Origin: Sporosarcina globispora
GTDB taxonomy: Bacteria; Bacillota; Bacilli; Bacillales; Cytobacillaceae
Reading direction: 5' to 3'
NCBI RefSeq assembly: GCF_001274725.1
Contig: NZ_LGUF01000007.1
Span: 4,140,916 to 4,204,915 of the forward strand
DNA: 64,000 bases
In this document: piece after piece, positions 42,992-51,544 of the stretch
Layout of the letters: each line of letters starts with the position of its first letter
Position numbering within the stretch: position 1 is the stretch's first letter
Position numbers and translations under genes: made by a program
The notes under the pieces: generated by a model
Told to the model about the DNA's origin: nothing
Seen by the model: the letters and a program-made list of their open reading frames with translations, nothing else
Databases searched by the model: none

Positions 42992-43987
42992 TTATTTTAA
43001 ACTTTCTATCTTATCAAATAGCTCTTTGCCTATGGTCTCCTCAAATTCCTCATAAACTGGCTTTACTGCTTCTTTGAATGATTCCAGATCTGGATTTTCC
43101 TCAATTTCAATTTCCGTCTTTTTAAGGTCCTCCAGCAGTTTCTTCTCATCCTCCATTGCTATTTTGCGTTCATAATCAACAGCTTCTTTTGAGGCTTCTG
43201 ACACTGCCCTCTGAAGTTCGTTAGGCAATGTATCATATGTTGTTTTACTCATAAGAAAAACTGCAGCATCATAATTATGGGAAGTTAATGTCAAATAGCT
43301 CTGCACCTCTTGAAATTTATTTAAATAGATTTGCGCAAGAGGATTTTCCTGTCCATCAACCACTTTTTGTTCCAGAGCAGTATAAAGTTCACCGAAAGGT
43401 ACCGGAACAGGAGTAGAGCCAAGTGCTTTGACGAATGAGATATATGGAGGGGACTCCTGGACTCTCAGTTTTAATTTCGCCGCATCGGCGCTTGTCTTAA
43501 TGGGTTTCTTATTATTAGTCATGTGCCTCCAGCCATTCTCCATATAACCGAGGTTGATAAGACCCCTGTTTTCTAAATCAGAAGCTATCTCTTTGCCTAT
43601 CTCCCCATCCAGGACCCGAAAAGCATGCTCCCGGCTTTCAAATAAATATGGCAGATTAAGCAAATTAAATTTGGGTGCGAAGTTTGTCACTGGGGCTACT
43701 GATCCGATATGAAAATGGATAGAGCCAATTTGCGCTCCTTCTATTTGGTCTCTTCCATTTCCTAATTGGCTGCTTGGAAAAATATCGATTCTGATCCGTC
43801 CATTAGACTTTTCTTCCACCAGCTCTTTAAATTTCAATGCACCTTTATGGTAAGGATGAGTTTCCGTTTGAAGATGGCCCAGTCTCAGGACATATTCTGC
43901 ATCCGGCTCTTTGCCATTAACATTACTGGAGCAGCCGCTCACAAATAACAAAAATAGGATTGATAATATGGAAAAATATACCCTCAT
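42992..43987 (-). CDS. TRAP substrate-binding lipoprotein (DctP-type)
   Basis: Start chosen at ATG 43987 behind GGGAGG, giving a signal peptide of 18 residues and lipobox FVSGC at residues 15-19, so the mature protein is anchored outside the membrane. The DctP core follows: RLGHLQTETHPYHKGALKFK, a central AKLKLRVQESP, where the Arg typically contacts the substrate carboxylate, and PFGELYTALEQKVVDGQENP. The longer upstream start is rejected. In this locus it probably binds sulfolactate. Confidence 0.9.
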   Translation of the reverse strand: MRVYFSILSILFLLFVSGCSSNVNGKEPDAEYVLRLGHLQTETHPYHKGALKFKELVEEKSNGRIRIDIFPSSQLGNGRDQIEGAQIGSIHFHIGSVAPVTNFAPKFNLLNLPYLFESREHAFRVLDGEIGKEIASDLENRGLINLGYMENGWRHMTNNKKPIKTSADAAKLKLRVQESPPYISFVKALGSTPVPVPFGELYTALEQKVVDGQENPLAQIYLNKFQEVQSYLTLTSHNYDAAVFLMSKTTYDTLPNELQRAVSEASKEAVDYERKIAMEDEKKLLEDLKKTEIEIEENPDLESFKEAVKPVYEEFEETIGKELFDKIESLK

Positions 43988-44010
43988 ATAATTCGCCTCC
44001 CGCGTTTTTT

Positions 44011-44024
44011 TGTAAGCCCTTACA
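44011..44024 (-). promoter_or_regulatory. CcpA cre-like palindrome before dctP
   Basis: TGTAAGCCCTTACA lies 24 bases upstream of the dctP start inside an 18-bp inverted repeat (TTTGTAAG CC CTTACAAA). It matches the cre consensus except at the central CG. This would place the transporter under carbon catabolite repression. Confidence 0.4.
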
Positions 44025-44205
44025 AATAAATGATTGAAAATAGCCAGCATCACCAATTTCTAAAATAAGTAAATTTTAAATACAGTTAATTCAATAGGCT
44101 AACTTTAATTTTCCTCTTAGATTCCTCCTTTGTATTATCTTTCCTGCTGATCTATTAAGATAATTTTCCCGAATGACTATCTTAGATTAGGAGATTCAAA
44201 ATTAT

Positions 44206-44224
44206 GGTACAGTCACCCAACCAC
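44206..44224. promoter_or_regulatory. GntR operator site A, upstream of dctPQM
   Basis: TGGTACAGTCACCCAACCA, one good half-site and a weaker left half. It is 219 bases upstream of the dctP start. Confidence 0.6.
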
Positions 44225-44336
44225 TAACCATATTTTATTTATAATTTTCTAAAAAATCAATACTTTCTAATTTTTTTATTTAATTTTTATATTTTTCTTG
44301 ATAACCCTTTTTAAAAATGCTTAAATTAAATTATAT

Positions 44337-44355
44337 TGGTTGGGTCTCCTAACCA
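44337..44355. promoter_or_regulatory. GntR operator site B, upstream of exporter remnant
   Basis: TGGTTGGGTCTCCTAACCA, near-palindromic, 33 bases before the TTG start of the YeiH-family remnant. Confidence 0.75.
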
Positions 44356-44388
44356 CAGGACCAATTTCACAAAAAAGGAGGCAGAAGA

Positions 44389-44880
44389 TTGAGCATTGCT
44401 GGAGCAACAATGGTTTTAAGCCCCCGTGATTATGGTGTATTAACTGGAGTCACTTTGCATGAACTGGCTCATGTCTTAGCAGCTGCAGCTCCAGGGGGAG
44501 ATGTGAGCAGCGATACTGCAATCCTGGTAAAGCTGGGACGTGTAGCATTATTAATTCCCTCTGCGATAATTCTTGGTATGATCTTTAATAAGAACAGCAT
44601 ATAGAAACAGAAAACAAGACTCAGAGATTTGCCTGTCCCCTGGTTTATCTTTGGCTTTCTGTTTATGTGCCTGGTTAATACTGCTGGAATATTATCTGAT
44701 AGAATGACCCAAATGCTGATTGCACTAAGTATTTTCTTATTATCCATGGCCATGGCAGGTTTAGGTTTAGGAGTTAATTATACTGAATTTAAAAAATTAA
44801 ACAGCAAGGTGCTTTTCACAGGAGTTATCGGAGCTGCCTCCTTAGCAGCATTAGGATTTTTAATCGTTGCTTTCATTTAA
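44389..44880 (+). pseudogene. Truncated YeiH-family exporter with internal stop
   Basis: The text from TTG 44389 matches the C-terminal half of YeiH-type sulfate/sulfite exporters (YGVLTGVTLHELAHVLAAAA, then ILVKLGRVALLI), but the N-terminal half is missing: about 163 codons instead of about 330. An in-frame TAG at 44602-44604 splits the rest; after it the same frame continues (PWFIFGFLFMCLVN) to TAA at 44880. A GGAGG site and operator B still stand right before the fragment, as if a deletion joined the control region to the gene's middle. An intact copy would fit sulfite export. Confidence 0.75.
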
Positions 44881-44969
44881 AGCTGCCTATGAAGGCAGCT
44901 CTATTTTCCTTTTCGAGAAAATTAAGACAGTGATGTTGCTAACCTGATCTGATAATGATTTAATAAAAT

Positions 44970-44988
44970 AGGTTGGGCCATTGAACCA
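44970..44988. promoter_or_regulatory. GntR operator site C, upstream of gntR gene
   Basis: AGGTTGGGCCATTGAACCA, 52 bases before the regulator's start, suggesting autoregulation. Confidence 0.65.
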
Positions 44989-45040
44989 TTTTGCCTATAA
45001 AAAGAAAGCCCAACAGTAAACTTTGCTAGGAGGGGTAAAT

Positions 45041-45736
45041 TTGGACATTAATAGAAAAGGGATCTCGGAGCAGGTAGCCGATAGCATAAAGAAAAAAATC
45101 CAAAATGGCGAATATAAAGCAGGTGAAAAAATCCCTGGTGAAAGAGAAATGGGTATCGAGCTATCTGTCAGCAGAAATACAGTAAGGGAAGCCTATAAAA
45201 TACTCGAAGCATATGGGTATTTAACCGCTAAACACGGCACAGGGGTCTTTGTTGCTTCTCCAGAGCAGCAGATACAAAAGATGACTGAGGCGTTTTTTGT
45301 ATCCTCTGATCAATTTAAGGATTTCTTCTCCGTCAGAAAGATTCTTGAAGAATGGACAGTAAAGTGGTCAATTGAGAATTCAAACCAGGATCTTATTCAG
45401 CAATTAGATCAAATCCTTAAAGAAGCAAACGAAATTGTAACTGGTGATCAAAACTTTGACCGTCTTGCTGAATTAGATCATAAATTTCATATGACTCTTG
45501 CAGATCATTCAAATAATGTTGTTCTAGTAAGGATTATGCACTTTTTAATCGATTTGCTGTCCGAGTCACGTACAAAATCAATTAACATTCCGGGGCGTGC
45601 GTTAAAATCTGTCCAGGAGCATGAAAGAATTCTTGAGGCAATAAAACAGAACAACATTGAGTTAGCCCAGGAACGTATGATAGACCATATTGAAAGTGTA
45701 GAATGTTCAATTTCACAAAATACATTATCCAAATAA
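45041..45736 (+). CDS. GntR-family regulator (FadR/FCD subfamily) of the sulfolactate-type locus
   Basis: The 231-residue protein has an N-terminal winged helix: EQVADSIKKKIQNGEYKAGE, then REMGIELSVSRNTVREAYK (about 38-56) and a helical FCD domain with metal-binding His/Asp residues (LAELDHKFHMTLADHSNN around 145-162). Start TTG 45041 follows AGGAGGGG. The 19-bp palindromes in this region are its probable sites. It likely releases DNA when a pathway intermediate is bound. Confidence 0.85.
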   Translation: MDINRKGISEQVADSIKKKIQNGEYKAGEKIPGEREMGIELSVSRNTVREAYKILEAYGYLTAKHGTGVFVASPEQQIQKMTEAFFVSSDQFKDFFSVRKILEEWTVKWSIENSNQDLIQQLDQILKEANEIVTGDQNFDRLAELDHKFHMTLADHSNNVVLVRIMHFLIDLLSESRTKSINIPGRALKSVQEHERILEAIKQNNIELAQERMIDHIESVECSISQNTLSK

Positions 45737-45737
45737 T

Positions 45738-45801
45738 AAAGCTGTCATGGTGTTATATACCTCAACCAAATGGATGGGGCAGATAATCACCATACAGCTT
45801 T
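45738..45801. terminator. Convergent terminator of gntR and comC-like genes
   Basis: AAAGCTGT-C-ATGGTG and CACCAT-ACAGCTTT pair across a 35-base loop, with T runs on both sides. It is placed between two converging genes. Confidence 0.7.
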
Positions 45802-45803
45802 TT

Positions 45804-46889
45804 TTAAATAGAAAGACTTTTACTGGAATTATCAAGTGAGATCGTCTCAGGAAAAGGGATATTGAATTTGTCCCCCAATTCTTTTAAATCCTGTTCAACA
45901 TTGCCTGATAATTTAATTCCTGTTAATAACCTGCCGTCACTTTCTCTTTTTCTTCTTTCTCCTGGATAGCGTATTTCCCTTGCATCTGGTTTCTTAGGCA
46001 CTTCCTTCATTTCCTTCAGCAGGTTTTGAATGGCAGAAAAGAAAAGTGATAAATCCATAAATTTTTCAATATCTAATAACAAAAAGAAATGTCCAACATT
46101 TGCATTCTCAGTTTCATTATCATCATATAGATTTTTCACATGGGGGCCGAATGCTGCTCCTGAAAGAACTCCAGTTAATATCTCGACAGCAAGCGCAAGT
46201 GCAGCTCCTTTTGCTCCACCAAGCGGTAATACAGACCCATTTAAAGCAGCTGCAGGATCTTTAGTGGGATACCCATTTTCATCTATTGCCCAGTCATCCG
46301 GTATTTCAGTCCCCTGCTTAGCGGCCAATATGATTTTCCCTCTAGCCGCTATACTGGTTGATAAATCAATGATTACAGGCTGATCGTTGCCAGTGGGAAA
46401 GCCAAAAGCGATTGGGTTGGTGCCAAAGAAAGCTTCCTTCCCTCCCCATGGTGCAATCCCTGGAGGCGAATTAGTAAAACCTACGCATGCTAGATTCTCC
46501 TCACATGCCATCTGGCAAAAATACGAGGCAGTCCCAAAATGATTGCTATTCCTAATCCCTATTGCTGCTGTACCAGTTTCTTTTGCCGTATCAATGCCTT
46601 CTTTAATTGCTTTCCAGCTGACTATATGGCCCAGGCCATTATCACCATCAACCTGCAATACAGACGGTGCTTTTTTTGTTATTTTCACATCCGGATTCAC
46701 TTTTATTCTTTTATCCATGAATCGTTTGGCATAAATAGGTAATCTGCTGATCCCGTGGCTGTCCGTACCTTCTAAGTTAGCTTTTATCAGCGAATCCGCG
46801 ACAACTTCCGAATAATCTTTACACATTCCCATGTTTTCAAGGACTTTTTCACAGAATTGCTTCAATTCAGATTCATTATAAGTATTCAT
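45804..46889 (-). CDS. comC: Ldh2-family dehydrogenase, probable (R)-sulfolactate dehydrogenase
   Basis: The 361-residue protein has the malate/L-sulfolactate dehydrogenase pattern: NLEGTDSHGISRLP (SHG near 44-46), GIRNSNHFGTASYF, and NPIAFGFPTG. ComC of this family interconverts sulfopyruvate and (R)-sulfolactate with NAD(P)H. It is downstream of suyAB in the same direction with 74 bases between, so one operon is likely. With SlcC it would invert (S)- to (R)-sulfolactate. Other 2-hydroxyacids cannot be excluded. Confidence 0.8.
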   Translation of the reverse strand: MNTYNESELKQFCEKVLENMGMCKDYSEVVADSLIKANLEGTDSHGISRLPIYAKRFMDKRIKVNPDVKITKKAPSVLQVDGDNGLGHIVSWKAIKEGIDTAKETGTAAIGIRNSNHFGTASYFCQMACEENLACVGFTNSPPGIAPWGGKEAFFGTNPIAFGFPTGNDQPVIIDLSTSIAARGKIILAAKQGTEIPDDWAIDENGYPTKDPAAALNGSVLPLGGAKGAALALAVEILTGVLSGAAFGPHVKNLYDDNETENANVGHFFLLLDIEKFMDLSLFFSAIQNLLKEMKEVPKKPDAREIRYPGERRKRESDGRLLTGIKLSGNVEQDLKELGDKFNIPFPETISLDNSSKSLSI

Positions 46890-46963
46890 GTCAAATCTCC
46901 TTTTAAATACTCTCTTTTAAAAAGGACTCTCCCTGCGCATAAAATGTGCAGGGAGAAATTGAA

Positions 46964-48121
46964 TCATGCGCTTCGATATAGTTTTGTCATGACAAATTCA
47001 CGATGTCCTAAAGCTTCAGCACAAGTCAAGCGGCCATTAACCGTACGGCAAATAATTTCCATTAATTTGTCGCCTGCTTCTTCCAATGAAATCTGACGGG
47101 ACAATAATCCCTGTACATCTACATCAATATGTTCACTCATTGTTCCGGCTGTGATTGGATTGGCGGTAATTTTCACAACAGGCTCAATTGGATTACCGAT
47201 AATATTTCCTTGCCCAGTTGGGAAAAGGTGAAGTACTGCCCCGCCTGCTGCCATTAACGTAATGCACTCTGCAGCTGCCGAGGAAGTATCCATAAAATAC
47301 AAACCATTGCCATTCTCTGGCTTTTCTGCTGGATCAAGGACCCCAATTACTTCCTTTGTGCCCGTTTTAGCAATATTACCAAGGGCCTTTTCTTCTATTG
47401 TTGATAGGCCTCCTGCAATATTCCCCTGCGTTGGCTGTGAGCCCAGCAGATCTACTCCTTTGGATTCGATTTCACCTACATAATCTTTATAAATGGACAT
47501 AAACTTTTCATGAAGTTCAGGAGTTGCCATTCTTTGAGCAATTAGATGTTCTCCGCCTGTTAATTCAGATGTTTCTCCAAAGAAAACGGTCGCACCCGCA
47601 TTAACCAGACGATCAACCGCCTGCGAAACAGTTGGGCACGATCCCAGCCCGGTAGTAGTATCTGATTCGCCGCATTTGATGCTGATTGTTAAATCTTTTA
47701 GTTCAATTGGTTCTCTTTGCAGTTCCGATGCCCATTGAACATATTCCTTAGCCTTCCAGGATGCTTGGCGAATCGTTTCAAAATCACCATTACCTTCAAT
47801 AGAAAAATAAGACACTGGCTTGCCGGTTTCAGCAATACCATCAGCGATTTTTTTGGACCAGTTCTCCTCAATACCAATGACAATTACTGCCGCGACGTTT
47901 GGATTAGATCCAGTTCCTATCATGGTTCTGAAATGCAAGTCAAGATCCGGGCCGTACTGAAGTCTTCCATATGCATGAGGAAGAGCCATCGTACCTTGAA
48001 CTTGTCTCGCTACCGCCTCGCAGGCAGCATTTGAAATATCATCAACAGGCAAAATGATGACGTGATTTCGAATTCCAACTTTTCCATTTTCTCTGCGGTA
48101 ACCCAATAATGTATTATTCAT
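46964..48121 (-). CDS. suyB: UxaA-family lyase large subunit, probable (R)-sulfolactate sulfo-lyase SuyB
   Basis: The 385-residue protein has the altronate dehydratase C-terminal pattern ([12 protein letters not shown] near the start, [20 protein letters not shown] near 150, [20 protein letters not shown] near 303) as a stand-alone subunit. Stand-alone large subunits paired with a small SAF protein are characteristic of SuyAB, which cleaves (R)-sulfolactate to pyruvate and sulfite with iron. The C-terminal [17 protein letters not shown] also fits SuyB. ATG 48121 is preferred to the GTG upstream. Confidence 0.78.
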   Translation of the reverse strand: MNNTLLGYRRENGKVGIRNHVIILPVDDISNAACEAVARQVQGTMALPHAYGRLQYGPDLDLHFRTMIGTGSNPNVAAVIVIGIEENWSKKIADGIAETGKPVSYFSIEGNGDFETIRQASWKAKEYVQWASELQREPIELKDLTISIKCGESDTTTGLGSCPTVSQAVDRLVNAGATVFFGETSELTGGEHLIAQRMATPELHEKFMSIYKDYVGEIESKGVDLLGSQPTQGNIAGGLSTIEEKALGNIAKTGTKEVIGVLDPAEKPENGNGLYFMDTSSAAAECITLMAAGGAVLHLFPTGQGNIIGNPIEPVVKITANPITAGTMSEHIDVDVQGLLSRQISLEEAGDKLMEIICRTVNGRLTCAEALGHREFVMTKLYRSA

Positions 48122-48123
48122 TC

Positions 48124-48468
48124 TTACCACCTCGCCGTTTTAATATTATGAGTGTGGACATAGTCCCCAACAGTCCACTCTGCAGTAGTTAACCCAATTT
48201 GAATTCCGTATTTTAAGACGGGCTGATCACTGGTTAAATCGACTAATGAAATTTTATGTCCTAAAGGAATATCCCCGCGGGCTTTTACATTCACTTCAGA
48301 ATTATCGTCCATATAGATTCCGATAACCTGTTCTCCCTCTTTTATTGGACTTGTAGCTACCCCTACATGATCTCCCTTATGATGGATTAAAAACTTATGA
48401 GTGCTAACCTCTTTTGAATCAGGCGAATGTGTTTCTGCAAGAGTTGTAGATTGGCCGTTTTTACTCAT
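48124..48468 (-). CDS. suyA: SAF-domain small subunit, probable SuyA
   Basis: The 114-residue protein carries the SAF/UxaA N-terminal fold: [20 protein letters not shown] (about 25-44), then [13 protein letters not shown] and [15 protein letters not shown]. In UxaA-type enzymes this domain contributes to iron and substrate binding. The stop lies two bases before the SuyB start, so the two subunits are co-translated. Operator D is 20 bases upstream of its start. Confidence 0.78.
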   Translation of the reverse strand: MSKNGQSTTLAETHSPDSKEVSTHKFLIHHKGDHVGVATSPIKEGEQVIGIYMDDNSEVNVKARGDIPLGHKISLVDLTSDQPVLKYGIQIGLTTAEWTVGDYVHTHNIKTARW

Positions 48469-48488
48469 TCAAATGCCTCCTTTTATTT

Positions 48489-48507
48489 TGGTTGGGTGAC
48501 CCAACCA
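48489..48507. promoter_or_regulatory. GntR operator site D, upstream of suyAB-comC
   Basis: TGGTTGGGTGACCCAACCA, a perfect 19-bp palindrome directly before suyA. This is the best copy and sets the consensus. Confidence 0.85.
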
Positions 48508-48576
48508 ATATTTATAGATTAATTAAACCATTCCTGGATGGCAAAGTCAATTATTTATTTAAATTTTCGGAAATTT

Positions 48577-49527
48577 TTATATTACACATAATGATGGCTG
48601 ATTTTTCATGACCTTTCCAACCTCCTTTGCCACTAATATTGATGTTCTAATTTGTGATTCCTGGGTCAAACCAGCAATATGCGGGGTAATGACAGCATTT
48701 GAGCAGGTCAATAGTTCACTCGCTGGATGGATTGGTTCCATCTCAAGTACATCCAGAAACGCTCCTGCAATGGTACCTCTTCGCAAAGCAGCTGCAAGAT
48801 CACGCTCATTTACAATACCGCCGCGGGAAGTATTAATAATATAGGAAGTAGCCCTCATGGATTGAAGTTCTGTCTCGGAGATTAAATACTTAGTTGAAGG
48901 TGTAAGCGGGACATGGAGAGAGATAAAGTCAGATTCAGTAAGGAGATCTGCCAATGATTCTTTTACTTGAACCCCTGTTTCAGAAACAATGTGATCATAA
49001 TCCGCAATAAATGGATCGTAACCAATAACATTCATTCCAAAAGACAATGATCTTTTAGCAACGCGATGTGAGATTTCACCTAATCCTATAAGGCCCAGCG
49101 TTTTACCCGCGAGTTCCAGACCTGTATAAGTTTTTCTGTCCCAATTGCCTTTCCTGACATCATAATCAGCAAAATGAAGAGGCCTGGAAACACTTAGCAG
49201 TGCTGTCAACACATACTCCGCCACTGAGGTAGCATTGGCATTTTTAGCATACACAACTGGGATGCCCATTTTCTTTGCTGATTGAATGTCTATATTATCA
49301 AGTCCAACTCCAAGCCTTCCTATCACCTTTAATTGAGGACCAGCTGCAAGTAATTCCTGATCTACTTTTGTTTGATTTCTTACAATTAAAGCATCGTAAT
49401 TATTAATTTTTTTTAATAGCTCTTCACGATTTCTCCATAGATTTTCGTCATAATCCACGTGATAGCCATTATTTATTAACTCTTCAATTCCTTCTTTCCA
49501 GATTAATTCAGTAATTAAAATTTTCAT
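48577..49527 (-). CDS. slcC: D-2-hydroxyacid dehydrogenase, probable (S)-sulfolactate dehydrogenase SlcC
   Basis: The 316-residue NAD-dependent enzyme shows GKTLGLIGLGEISHRVAKR (about 142-160, Rossmann) and catalytic residues Arg in NTSRGG, Glu in LEMEP and His in TPHIAG. SlcC oxidises (S)-sulfolactate to sulfopyruvate. Presence beside ComC and SuyAB is the complete racemisation-lyase route, which favours SlcC over a phosphoglycerate dehydrogenase. Operator E is 26 bases upstream. Confidence 0.78.
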   Translation of the reverse strand: MKILITELIWKEGIEELINNGYHVDYDENLWRNREELLKKINNYDALIVRNQTKVDQELLAAGPQLKVIGRLGVGLDNIDIQSAKKMGIPVVYAKNANATSVAEYVLTALLSVSRPLHFADYDVRKGNWDRKTYTGLELAGKTLGLIGLGEISHRVAKRSLSFGMNVIGYDPFIADYDHIVSETGVQVKESLADLLTESDFISLHVPLTPSTKYLISETELQSMRATSYIINTSRGGIVNERDLAAALRRGTIAGAFLDVLEMEPIHPASELLTCSNAVITPHIAGLTQESQIRTSILVAKEVGKVMKNQPSLCVI

Positions 49528-49552
49528 CTCTCAAACTCCTTCCAGAATTAAA

Positions 49553-49571
49553 TGGTTAGGTGACCCAACCA
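49553..49571. promoter_or_regulatory. GntR operator site E, upstream of slcC
   Basis: TGGTTAGGTGACCCAACCA, one mismatch from perfect symmetry. Confidence 0.8.
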
Positions 49572-49642
49572 CTTATTATCATTAAAACACCCATAACAAT
49601 TCCGGTCAATGTTTTTTGAAAATTCTTTCTTTAAAACAAACA

Positions 49643-49664
49643 AACATCAGATCACTCTGATGTT
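49643..49664. terminator. Hairpin between slcC promoter region and glutaredoxin
   Basis: AACATCAGA and TCTGATGTT pair around TCAC. T-rich sequence follows in the - direction (TGTTTGTTTT). It may insulate slcC from read-through from the right. Confidence 0.6.
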
Positions 49665-49729
49665 TTAGCGAAAATATATTCATATAGACAGTATTTGCCC
49701 CACGTTCATCAAATACAGAATCAGGATTC

Positions 49730-49838
49730 AGATGTTTATTTGGCAGTCCATACCATTTGTTTGCTAAATTTCATGTTTATTTGCAAGTTCTGACACTTTC
49801 TTTGCTAAATTTCCATTTTGTTCGTAAAGTTCACATTT
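49730..49838. repeat. Degenerate tandem repeat, about 20-base unit
   Basis: Four to five imperfect copies of a unit around TTTGCTAAATTTCAT (for example starting near 49757, 49776, 49796 and 49816) lie between slcC and glutaredoxin. No reading frame or operator is evident. Confidence 0.4.
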
Positions 49839-49850
49839 ACAACAATAAAA

Positions 49851-49875
49851 GACCTGCTCTAACCATGAACAGGTC
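49851..49875 (-). terminator. Glutaredoxin gene terminator
   Basis: In the - transcript GACCTGTTC and GAGCAGGTC pair (one G-U), with loop ATGGTTA, followed by TTTTATTG. Confidence 0.85.
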
Positions 49876-49883
49876 CCCTCAAT

Positions 49884-50117
49884 TTATTGCTTCACATTCG
49901 CCATAATCGTGTTCGGATCAAACCCAATTACCCATTTGCCATTCACATTGATCTGCGGCACACCCATTTGTCCGGTGGTTTCAACCAGTTTTTGTGCCTC
50001 TCTCTGGTCATTCTGGACATTAACCTCTTTATACTCTAACCCTCGCTCCTCCAGAAAGTTCTTCACCATTGTACAATAAGGACACGTATTCGTTGTATAA
50101 ACCGTAATTTCATTCAT
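49884..50117 (-). CDS. Glutaredoxin / NrdH-like thiol-disulfide protein
   Basis: The 77-residue protein from ATG 50117 begins MNEITVYTTNTCPYC, with redox site Cys12-Pro-Tyr-Cys15, and has the cis-Pro region GVPQINVNGKWVIGF. It transfers electrons from glutathione or thioredoxin reductase; in Bacillus, partner may be bacillithiol. It has its own ribosome site and terminator, so it is a single-gene unit next to spoVK. Confidence 0.9.
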   Translation of the reverse strand: MNEITVYTTNTCPYCTMVKNFLEERGLEYKEVNVQNDQREAQKLVETTGQMGVPQINVNGKWVIGFDPNTIMANVKQ

Positions 50118-50188
50118 TGTATATTCCTCCTTCAGTAAAAAAGCAAAGCCAATGTTCTTTGACACTGTCTTTTTACTACAATATCCCC

Positions 50189-51139
50189 TTAATCGGCTTC
50201 TTCAAACACCAAGTCATTGCTTCTGATGGTCATTAAATCGTGTTTATCATAGTTATTCTGCATTAATAGGCGCATGGCCTGCGCCCGGATAGATTTTTCT
50301 ATGATGTTTCGAATGTAGCGCCCGTTCGAAAAGCTGTTGGGAGTGAGATTATTTTTTACAAATTGCAAGTGCTCCCTCAGCTTCTTTTCAGATTCATGGC
50401 TTAATGTGTATTCCCGTTCTTTCAGCATCCGCTGACCGATTTCCATCAGCTGCTCAATCGAATAGTCAGGAAAGTCAATGACCAGCGGGAAACGTGAATG
50501 AAGGCCTGGATTCAGTGTCAGGAAATGATTCATTTCCCTTGAATAGCCAGCCAGAATTAAGATAAATTCATGCTGGCGATCTTCCATATGTTTGACGAGG
50601 GTATCAATGGCTTCTTTGCCAAAGTCTTTTTCCCCGCCCCTGCCCAACGAGTATGCTTCGTCGATGAACAGGATGCCGCCTATCGCTTTTTTCACGAGAT
50701 CCCTTGTCTTTTGGGCTGTATGGCCAATGTATTCCCCGACAAGGTCAGCCCGCTCCGCTTCAATCAGATGGCCTTTTGATAACACATTCATTTTTTGAAA
50801 AAGCTTGCCTATTAATCGGGCAACCGTAGTTTTTCCGGTTCCGGGATTGCCTTTGAACATCATATGCAATGCTTGCTTTCCAGCTTTGAGACCGGCTTCT
50901 TCCCGCTTTTTATTCACATAAATCCAGGCATAAATCTCCTTGATCATTTTCTTCATTTCTTCCATTCCCACAAGAGCGCCAAGTTCTTCTTCAATTTCTT
51001 TCAGAGCTGTATGCTCAGGCGGAATGGCTTTTGGAGCCGCTTGGGATTCGGGAAGTTCTTTTGTGTATGTTTTTCGCTTTTGTGAATTGAGCACGATGCT
51101 GATCTGTCCGTTATTTTTCAGGCGAATCGGCTGGTCCAA
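50189..51139 (-). CDS. spoVK: Stage V sporulation AAA+ protein SpoVK
   Basis: The 316-residue AAA+ ATPase has Walker A GNPGTGKTT (about 95-103), Walker B GILFIDEAYSLG (about 154-165) and sensor residues typical of the CbxX/SpoVK group. In Bacillus it is needed for late spore maturation and is made in the mother cell. Position near hfq-miaA and hflX is conserved. Confidence 0.95.
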   Translation of the reverse strand: MDQPIRLKNNGQISIVLNSQKRKTYTKELPESQAAPKAIPPEHTALKEIEEELGALVGMEEMKKMIKEIYAWIYVNKKREEAGLKAGKQALHMMFKGNPGTGKTTVARLIGKLFQKMNVLSKGHLIEAERADLVGEYIGHTAQKTRDLVKKAIGGILFIDEAYSLGRGGEKDFGKEAIDTLVKHMEDRQHEFILILAGYSREMNHFLTLNPGLHSRFPLVIDFPDYSIEQLMEIGQRMLKEREYTLSHESEKKLREHLQFVKNNLTPNSFSNGRYIRNIIEKSIRAQAMRLLMQNNYDKHDLMTIRSNDLVFEEAD

Positions 51140-51493
51140 AAGCTATCACCTCACATTCTTAGCACAGTATACGCATAGAAGTAATCGTTGTGACAAAAGC
51201 CTATATGGTTCCGCGAAAATACGGTTATTAGGCTAAATTGCGACAAGTTCCCAGACATTTCAGCAATAAAAGTTGCAGAAGTGTCGGTTCATGCGGTTTC
51301 CCGAGAAATAAGGGCTTTTCTCCGTTTCAGCATGGCGAAGGGTGCATAGCCGTTCATGATGGACAAGGGAAACTAACCCGCAGTCATGCTTGCCCTCATT
51401 GAAACAATAAATTCCCATACCTATATGTATTCAGCCGGTGTCCATTTCATTAAATATTTTTGCCTTTGTTATCGCTATCTGCATAAGAAAATA
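51140..51493. other. Gap between spoVK and hfq
   Basis: Nothing gene-like is convincing here. A stretch around 51240-51385 (with GTTTCCCGAGAAATAAGGGC near 51295) has local pairing and a composition unlike its surroundings, possibly a decayed repeat. Transcription signals for spoVK were not identified with confidence. Confidence 0.35.
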
Positions 51494-51515
51494 GCCCGCA
51501 TTATTCAAAGCGGGC
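51494..51515 (-). terminator. hfq terminator
   Basis: GCCCGC and GCGGGC pair over a 10-base loop and are followed by TATTTTCTT in the - transcript. Confidence 0.9.
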
Positions 51516-51544
51516 TTTCCTTCCTGACTGTGTTAAATTTTATA

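Noticed and set aside
44602..44628. Frameshift as cause of the exporter break
   Set aside because: Both halves are in the same frame; the break is a single TAG stop, not an indel.
44469..44753. 94-codon - strand frame opposite the exporter remnant
   Set aside because: No ribosome site, and the + strand protein similarity explains the sequence.
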